From: Cellvibrio sp. pealriver
Lineage (GTDB): Bacteria; Pseudomonadota; Gammaproteobacteria; Pseudomonadales; Cellvibrionaceae
Reading direction: 5' to 3'
Assembly (NCBI RefSeq): GCF_001183545.1
Contig: NZ_KQ236688.1
Coordinates: 959,149-1,023,148 of the forward strand
DNA: 64,000 nt
Part shown: piece by piece, positions 59,019 to 64,000 of the stretch
How positions within the stretch are numbered: position 1 is the first letter of the stretch
Layout of the letters: each line of letters opens with the position of its first letter
Program-made: the position numbers and the translations under genes
Notes under the pieces: model-generated
Databases searched by the model: none
Told to the model about the DNA's origin: nothing
The model's input: the letters and a program-made list of their open reading frames with translations, nothing else

Positions 59019-59376
59019 CACTTTTGCTAACTATTGTATTTTTTCCATGCTGTGTGCTGCTTTATTCAGCACGCAAGAGCTCAATGCACAAGATGTTCGC
59101 GATCCTACTGCTCCATTGGGGCACGTTGCGAGTGCAAATGCTGCAAGCGGCGAAAACTGGGTTCTGGATGCGGTGTTGGTCAGCCCGGGGCGCAAGCTGG
59201 CAGTCATTAATGGTAATACGGTGCGTGAAGGCCAAACGATTCCCGGATCGAACGGGACTAAAGTGCAACGCATTTTGGCGCAGACAGTTGTGCTACAACA
59301 GGACAGCCAAACCCGGGTGTTAACGCTATCGCCCGGTGTTGTAAAAAAGAATTCATCAATTAAGCAAAATAATTGA
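59011..59376 (+). CDS. mshK: MSHA biogenesis protein MshK (PilP-like)
   Basis: A 121-residue exported protein, with a signal peptide to ELNAQ and a PilP-like part DVRDPTAPLGHV and LVSPGRKLAVINGNTVREGQTIPG. GTG start at 59011, with GAGGAGG upstream; its first eight bases overlap the mshJ end. It joins the inner-membrane PilNO-like complex to the secretin in the model of the machine. Confidence 0.82.
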   Translation: MYNTFANYCIFSMLCAALFSTQELNAQDVRDPTAPLGHVASANAASGENWVLDAVLVSPGRKLAVINGNTVREGQTIPGSNGTKVQRILAQTVVLQQDSQTRVLTLSPGVVKKNSSIKQNN

Positions 59377-59386
59377 GGCAGTGACA

Positions 59387-61213
59387 ATGTTCACCAACCC
59401 TGAAAAACAATTTGGCAAACCATGCCACACACCTTGGGCGCGTATGCCGCTCGTGCTGGTGCTTATGTTAGTGGGTGCCTGTAGCTCCACCGATAACCAA
59501 CGCCTGATCACTGAAGATGCAATGGATAAAGCCGTTGAGCAGCAGCGTGAACAAGGCACAGCAACAAAAGCTGTTCCTCCGGAAGTCAATAAAGCCTTGT
59601 TAAATAATCCGTCGTTAACCGGCGGTATGGCGAAGGTGAATAATGAGCGGTTCGATGTGTCGGTGCGCAATGTTGCGGCGCGTGATTTTTTTCTTGGTTT
59701 GGTGAACGGAACAGGCATCAATATCGTGGTTCACCCTGATGTTGATGGCGCAGTAACGCTCGATCTGAAAAATGTAACAGTGGAAGATGTTCTGCGCGTA
59801 ACGCGCGATATATACGGCTACGAATACAAAAGAGACCGCAACATTTACACCATTTACGCCAATGCATTGCGCACTGAAGTGTTCCAGATTAATTATCTGG
59901 ATGTGCAGCGCGTCGGTGTGTCCGATACCAGTGTAATGATTGGGCGCGCGCAAAGTTCTGGTGGCAATAACGGTAATAATTCTGGCGGAGGAAATAATAA
60001 TTCCGCGAATGAAAATGCCAATTTATTGGGCATGATTGAAAGTGCCTCACAAAATCAACAACAAGGCAATCGCGGTGGCGGTTCAGCGCTCACACCAGGT
60101 TCTCGCGTTCAAACATTAAACCGCACCGACTTTTGGGCATCGCTGGAAAAAACCGTAGTATCGATTATCGGCGGTGTAGGTGATGATCGTTCCGTTATGG
60201 TAACGCCACAAGCAGGCATGATCGTGGTAAAAGCCATGCCACATGAATTGAGCGCGGTGCGTAATTTCCTTGAGCGCTCTGAATTGAGTATTAAACGCCA
60301 GGTTATTTTGGAGGCAAAAATTCTTGAAGTGCGTTTAAGCGAAGGATTTGAAGCAGGTGTTAATTGGGGAGCAATTAGCGGGCAGATTTCCGCAGCAAAA
60401 AATCTTGAAGATGGCTTTGCTTTGAATACTGATGGTAGTTCTCCTGTTAATGAATTCAGGGATTTGACGGTGACAGAGGTGTTTAGAAACGCTGATGGTA
60501 CTCGCCAATCTGTCAGTTATGGTGATCGAGAGCGAATAGGCGGAACCGTTGCTGGTTTAATTCAAGTAACGGACATCACCAAATTATTATCATTGTTGGA
60601 AACCCAGGGCAGTGTGCAAGTACTGTCCAGTCCTCGCGTATCTACTGTGAATAACCAGAAAGCAGTTATTCGGGTGGGTTCAGATGAATATTTTGTCACG
60701 GGTATTTCCAGTAACCAAACCCAAAACGCCGCGACCACAACCAGTACACCCAATATCGAATTGTCGTCATTTTTTAGTGGCATTTCGTTGGATGTAACAC
60801 CTCAAATTGCCGAAAATGGCGAAGTGATATTGCACATCCATCCGGTAGTCAGTGAAGTCACCGACCAGCAAAAAGTATTTACCGTGGGCAGTGAAGAGTT
60901 TGCATTGCCACTCGCATTGCGTGGCGTGCGTGAGTCAGACAGCATTGTAAAAGCCGCTAATGGCCAAGTGATTGTGTTGGGTGGTTTGATGACCGAATCA
61001 AACAATAATCGCGACGGCAAGCGCCCGGTGCTGGGCGATATTCCCGGTGTCAATGCGTTGTTCCGCACTAAAAATAAAGCCAAATCCAAAACCGAGTTGG
61101 TGATTTTGCTGCGTCCTATAGTAGTGGATGATAAAACTTGGGATACGCAGCTCACCGAAGCGCAAGACAGAATGCAGCGCATGGGCGATGCCTACCGGAA
61201 TAATCAGAAATAA
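59387..61213 (+). CDS. mshL: MSHA secretin MshL
   Basis: Outer-membrane channel through which the MSHA pilus leaves the cell. The 608 residues form a lipoprotein (lipobox LVGAC), N-terminal STN/N0-type domain (FDVSVRNVAARDFFLGLVNGTGINIVVHPDVDGAVTLDLKNVTVEDVLRVTRDIYGY), an N/G-rich low-complexity segment (about 185-225), and the secretin core ending VILGGLMTESNNNRDGKRPVLGDIPGVNALFRTKNKAKSKTELVILLRPIVV. ATG 59387 has GAGG eight bases upstream; GTG 59381 is too close to it. Confidence 0.94.
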   Translation: MFTNPEKQFGKPCHTPWARMPLVLVLMLVGACSSTDNQRLITEDAMDKAVEQQREQGTATKAVPPEVNKALLNNPSLTGGMAKVNNERFDVSVRNVAARDFFLGLVNGTGINIVVHPDVDGAVTLDLKNVTVEDVLRVTRDIYGYEYKRDRNIYTIYANALRTEVFQINYLDVQRVGVSDTSVMIGRAQSSGGNNGNNSGGGNNNSANENANLLGMIESASQNQQQGNRGGGSALTPGSRVQTLNRTDFWASLEKTVVSIIGGVGDDRSVMVTPQAGMIVVKAMPHELSAVRNFLERSELSIKRQVILEAKILEVRLSEGFEAGVNWGAISGQISAAKNLEDGFALNTDGSSPVNEFRDLTVTEVFRNADGTRQSVSYGDRERIGGTVAGLIQVTDITKLLSLLETQGSVQVLSSPRVSTVNNQKAVIRVGSDEYFVTGISSNQTQNAATTTSTPNIELSSFFSGISLDVTPQIAENGEVILHIHPVVSEVTDQQKVFTVGSEEFALPLALRGVRESDSIVKAANGQVIVLGGLMTESNNNRDGKRPVLGDIPGVNALFRTKNKAKSKTELVILLRPIVVDDKTWDTQLTEAQDRMQRMGDAYRNNQK

Positions 61214-61218
61214 ATGGT

Positions 61219-61238
61219 GCGCAGATAACTATCTGCGC
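61219..61238. other. Perfect short hairpin between mshL and mshM
   Basis: GCGCAGATA and its inverse TATCTGCGC are separated by two bases. It has no T tract, so it is probably an RNA stability hairpin, not a terminator. Confidence 0.45.
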
Positions 61239-61252
61239 TCGCGAGGTTCCTT

Positions 61253-62182
61253 ATGTACCGGCAACATTTTGGATTAAAGGAGCATCCTTTTTCATTAACG
61301 CCCGATACCCAATTTTATTTTAATAGCCAAAGCCATCGCGAAGTATTGAGCACACTCTTACTTGCGTTAAAACACAGCGAAGGCTTTATCAAAATTGTGG
61401 GTGAAGTTGGTACTGGTAAAACCTTGCTTAGCCGTAAGCTGCTAGCCAGCTTGGGCGATAATTACATCACTGCGTATATTCCAAACCCGTATCTCACACC
61501 CGATGAACTGAAATGGTTTCTTGCTGAAGAAATAGGCATTCCTTATTCACCGGATGTCCCTTCGTATCAACTATTAAAAGATATTAATTTGCGCTTGGTC
61601 GAGTTGGCACAACAAAAGTGCCAAGTCGTTTTGGTAGTGGATGAAGCGCAGGCCATGCCACGCGAGACAATAGAAGCACTGCGTTTGCTGACCAATTTGG
61701 AAACTGAAAAAAGTAAATTGCTTCAAGTGGTTTTATTCGGTCAGCCGGAGTTGGATGAATTGCTTGATCGTCCTGATCTTCGCCAATTGAAGCAGCGCAT
61801 TGTATTTGCTGAATACTTGCAAACAATTCCCAAAGCCAGTTTGCCGGATTATCTTGCATATCGTTTAAGTTCTGCAGGTTACCGAGGTGCGTCATTATTT
61901 TCTCGTTCGGCTATTTCCTTGTTATACAAAGCCTCTGGCGGTGTGCCACGGTTAATTAATGTGATTGCGCATAAAGCGATGCTTGCAGCCTACGGACAAT
62001 CGGCTGATAAAGTCAGCCGCAGTCATATGGTGCGCGCCATTATGGATACTGCCGAAAGCCGTTCGCTTGGGCGTTGGTTGGCGCGGCGTGATTTTTGGTT
62101 ATGGCCAATGCTGGCAGCCAGCGCAGCTGCCGCCATTGTTTTGGTGCCTGTGGTATTGGGTAATTTGTCGGGAGCAGTGTGA
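61253..62182 (+). CDS. mshM: MSHA biogenesis ATPase MshM (ExeA-like)
   Basis: A 309-residue AAA ATPase of the ExeA/GspA type: MYRQHFGLKEHPFSLTPDTQFYFNSQSH, Walker A GEVGTGKT, Walker B VVLVVDEAQ, and RLINVIAHKAMLAAYG near the end. A C-terminal hydrophobic segment (about 280-305) may anchor it to the membrane. GAGG precedes the ATG by six bases. It overlaps mshN by one base. It likely helps place or assemble the secretin. Confidence 0.93.
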   Translation: MYRQHFGLKEHPFSLTPDTQFYFNSQSHREVLSTLLLALKHSEGFIKIVGEVGTGKTLLSRKLLASLGDNYITAYIPNPYLTPDELKWFLAEEIGIPYSPDVPSYQLLKDINLRLVELAQQKCQVVLVVDEAQAMPRETIEALRLLTNLETEKSKLLQVVLFGQPELDELLDRPDLRQLKQRIVFAEYLQTIPKASLPDYLAYRLSSAGYRGASLFSRSAISLLYKASGGVPRLINVIAHKAMLAAYGQSADKVSRSHMVRAIMDTAESRSLGRWLARRDFWLWPMLAASAAAAIVLVPVVLGNLSGAV

Positions 62183-63510
62183 TGAGTTTGCTCAATGACA
62201 TGTTGCGCGATCTCTCGCACCAGCAAAAACCGGTTGATGCGTTATCGGCAGGCGCAAGCCCGACGTTGGATCTGAGCGCACAAGAGCAGCGTGAATTATT
62301 TAATCAGTCCAGTGCTGCTAAACCTTTGCCGCGCAGCTTTCTACCCAGCGTGTTGGTGTTTGTAGTTGTGTTCGCTATTGCCATTGCTTGGCAGTACATA
62401 ACCGGGAAGCATATAGCCGGGAAGCAAGCGGGCAGTGAAGAAACACAACAATTGCCAGCGCAATATGCCGTTCAACCGGCGGATACGCCAATAACTGAAC
62501 CCTCTGAAACACAAACGACTATCCAACAAAAAGAAATAATTGTCAGTGATGTGCCAGTGACAGCGCCCTCGCAGCCTGATCCGGAATTGGTTACACGTTT
62601 GGCGGCGCTGGAAGCCGCAGTGACTACACTGACAAATACTGTTGTTGAAAACAAAATCGCAACTGATGCGGTAATTCAAGAAGCAGATACAAACGTTGGC
62701 AGCGTAGCTTCCGCTGAAAACGTTGATGTTCGCGAATCTTCTGTTGCTCCTGAGGCTTCTGCTGCTGTTGGTGATTCTACAGCGCTTGAAACTGTCTCTG
62801 TCAGCGTAAAAGATCCATTCGGGGTGGATGAAACACCGCTACAGAATCCTTCGGAAAATATAGCAACTGAACAACGCAATAAAAAATCCCAGGTTGTACA
62901 GGCTTTATCTGATGAGCCTGCGCACTTGGATATTACTCCCAATCCCAAATGGAAAGATGAAGAGCAGGCGCGCGAAGCACGAGAGTTGGTGGCGCAAGGT
63001 CAAGTGAATTTTGCGATAGAAAGATTACAAGGGTTCATCGCGTCTGCACAGCAGCCACGTGAATCTGTAAAAACGCTACTGGATATTTTAGTTGAGCAAA
63101 ATGATATTACTGCAGCCCAGCGTATATTGGCTCAAGCGGATTTTTTATCGAGCTATGAACAAGCGTATTACCAGGCAAAAATATTAGTGAACCAGCAACA
63201 AGAAGACGTGGCGATAGAATTGCTGGAAACCCATTTAACTGATGCCGATAAAGATGAAAATTACCGTGCATTGTTGGCCGGGTTGTATCAAAAAAATGGT
63301 AAGTCGTTAGAGGCGGCCAATCACTATCGCCGCTTGCTGGGAATGTTTGGCGATAAACCCGCGTATTGGTTGGGGTTTGCCTTATCGCAAGATGCACTCA
63401 ACCAACCGCAAGTCGCCTTGCAGGCATATCAACGTGTTAATCAATATGCAGACTTGCCACCGCAGGTGCGTACCTATATTCAACAGCGCCTTGCTGCGCT
63501 GCAGCAGTGA
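62182..63510 (+). CDS. mshN: MSHA biogenesis protein MshN (TPR protein)
   Basis: A 442-residue bitopic protein: MSLLNDMLRDLSHQQKPVD at the start, a membrane helix (about 55-75), a long acidic linker rich in Thr/Ser/Val/Glu (about 80-235), and C-terminal TPR repeats (about 260-440; NPKWKDEEQAREARELVAQGQVNFAIERLQGF). ATG 62182 has GGGAG at about seven bases, and TGATG overlap with mshM makes coupling likely. It probably joins MshM and MshE to the complex. Confidence 0.88.
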   Translation: MSLLNDMLRDLSHQQKPVDALSAGASPTLDLSAQEQRELFNQSSAAKPLPRSFLPSVLVFVVVFAIAIAWQYITGKHIAGKQAGSEETQQLPAQYAVQPADTPITEPSETQTTIQQKEIIVSDVPVTAPSQPDPELVTRLAALEAAVTTLTNTVVENKIATDAVIQEADTNVGSVASAENVDVRESSVAPEASAAVGDSTALETVSVSVKDPFGVDETPLQNPSENIATEQRNKKSQVVQALSDEPAHLDITPNPKWKDEEQAREARELVAQGQVNFAIERLQGFIASAQQPRESVKTLLDILVEQNDITAAQRILAQADFLSSYEQAYYQAKILVNQQQEDVAIELLETHLTDADKDENYRALLAGLYQKNGKSLEAANHYRRLLGMFGDKPAYWLGFALSQDALNQPQVALQAYQRVNQYADLPPQVRTYIQQRLAALQQ

Positions 63511-63541
63511 CTAATAACCGTAAGAACGGGTTAATTTTATT

Positions 63542-64000
63542 ATGAGCACATTTGCACCCAAGCGTATTCGTATCGGCGATTTGCTCGTCGAAAAAAATAT
63601 GATCTCTGAAACACAGCTCCAGCATGCACTGCAAGAGCAGAAGCTCACCGGCCGAAAACTGGGTGCCACTTTGGTGGAGTTGGGTTATGTAGAAGAAAAT
63701 GCGTTGCTCAGTTTGTTGTCAGCGCAATTAAATATCCCGTTTGTTGAATTAAAGCAATTTCGTTTTGATCGCGATCTTGTGCAAAAACTGCCCGAGACCA
63801 GCGCTCGCCGTTATCGGGTAATGCTGCTGCGCGAAGATTTTGATGGCCTGTTATTAGGCATGGCGGACCCAACTGATATTTTCTGCTTGGATGAGCTGCA
63901 ACGTATTTTGCAAAAAAATCTCAAGCCTGCGGTGGTGCGTGAATCAGAGTTACTGGATATTCTTGATATCGCCTACACACGTGCCAGTGAAATCGCAACG
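63542..64000 (+). CDS. mshE: MSHA pilus assembly ATPase MshE, partial (N-terminus)
   Basis: The first 153 residues of a GspE/PilB-type pilus extension ATPase. They begin MSTFAPKRIRIGDLLVEKN and contain the MshEN domain: LQHALQEQKLTGRKLGATLVELGYVEENALLSLLSAQLNIPFVEL and RRYRVMLLREDFDGLLLGMADPTDIFCLDEL. MshEN is a known c-di-GMP-binding fold; the repeated RxGxxL and LG-containing motifs are visible. The ATPase core lies beyond the window. It follows mshN after 31 bp. Confidence 0.93.
   Translation, partial: MSTFAPKRIRIGDLLVEKNMISETQLQHALQEQKLTGRKLGATLVELGYVEENALLSLLSAQLNIPFVELKQFRFDRDLVQKLPETSARRYRVMLLREDFDGLLLGMADPTDIFCLDELQRILQKNLKPAVVRESELLDILDIAYTRASEIAT

Overview
The window looks like chromosome of a Gram-negative gammaproteobacterium of the Cellvibrio / Cellvibrionaceae type. 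This is inferred from gene order and content: the ispD-ispF-truD-pcm-nlpD-rpoS block, recA/recX, pyrG-kdsA-eno-ftsB, an MSHA pilus locus, and plant cell-wall enzymes (GH53, GH2, CE12) with a large TonB-dependent receptor. No 16S rRNA or tRNA gene was recognised, so the genus is not proven. About 58 protein genes are listed; most of the DNA is coding.

Layout. (1) 1-6.7 kb, minus strand: a sulfur-acquisition operon reading yezD-like small gene > porin > sulfate-binding protein > cysT > cysW > cysA, then a terminator and a sigma-54-dependent regulator cut by the window edge. Three palindromic intergenic repeats sit inside this operon. (2) 7-9.9 kb: a DsbD/ScsB-like thiol-disulfide transporter and a periplasmic redoxin. 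(3) 10-12.7 kb: a nitric-oxide response unit, nnrS-nsrR, with two tandem NsrR-like operators upstream, then azurin and a small membrane protein. (4) 12.7-15.6 kb: nitronate monooxygenase-like oxidoreductase with a divergent LysR regulator, and a lone PEP-CTERM protein behind a sigma-54-type promoter. (5) 15.6-22 kb: a galactan-use locus (GH2 lipoprotein, GH53 galactanase, TonB-dependent receptor). (6) 22.2-26.8 kb: a rhomboid protease, a Cys-rich membrane/TPR protein and a two-domain Ser/Thr kinase whose second kinase domain looks dead. (7) 26.9-32.7 kb: PncC/CinA, a CadC-like regulator, an unknown secreted protein, a matrixin-like metalloprotease and its neighbour. (8) 33-45.3 kb: housekeeping block from recA (with LexA box) to rpoS. 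(9) 45.3-56.5 kb: CE12-type esterase, argS, an enoyl-CoA hydratase/2,4-dienoyl-CoA reductase-like pair, glutaminyl cyclase, DUF502, a ComFB protein, mnmC, two flavodoxins and trmL. (10) 56.7-64 kb: MSHA pilus biogenesis genes mshI to mshE, running off the window.

How parts work together. The sulfate locus couples an outer-membrane porin to the periplasmic binding protein and ABC transporter. The galactan locus couples outer-membrane uptake to endo-galactanase and galactosidase. NsrR probably represses nnrS and itself. RecA is under LexA control. The msh genes overlap or abut and probably form one long operon.

The least explained parts are the rhomboid/Cys-rich TPR/kinase-pseudokinase group, the sigma-54 promoter of the orphan PEP-CTERM gene, the double NsrR operator, the yezD-porin start of the sulfate operon, and short tandem duplications at gene ends. 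None is proved to be a new system from sequence alone.
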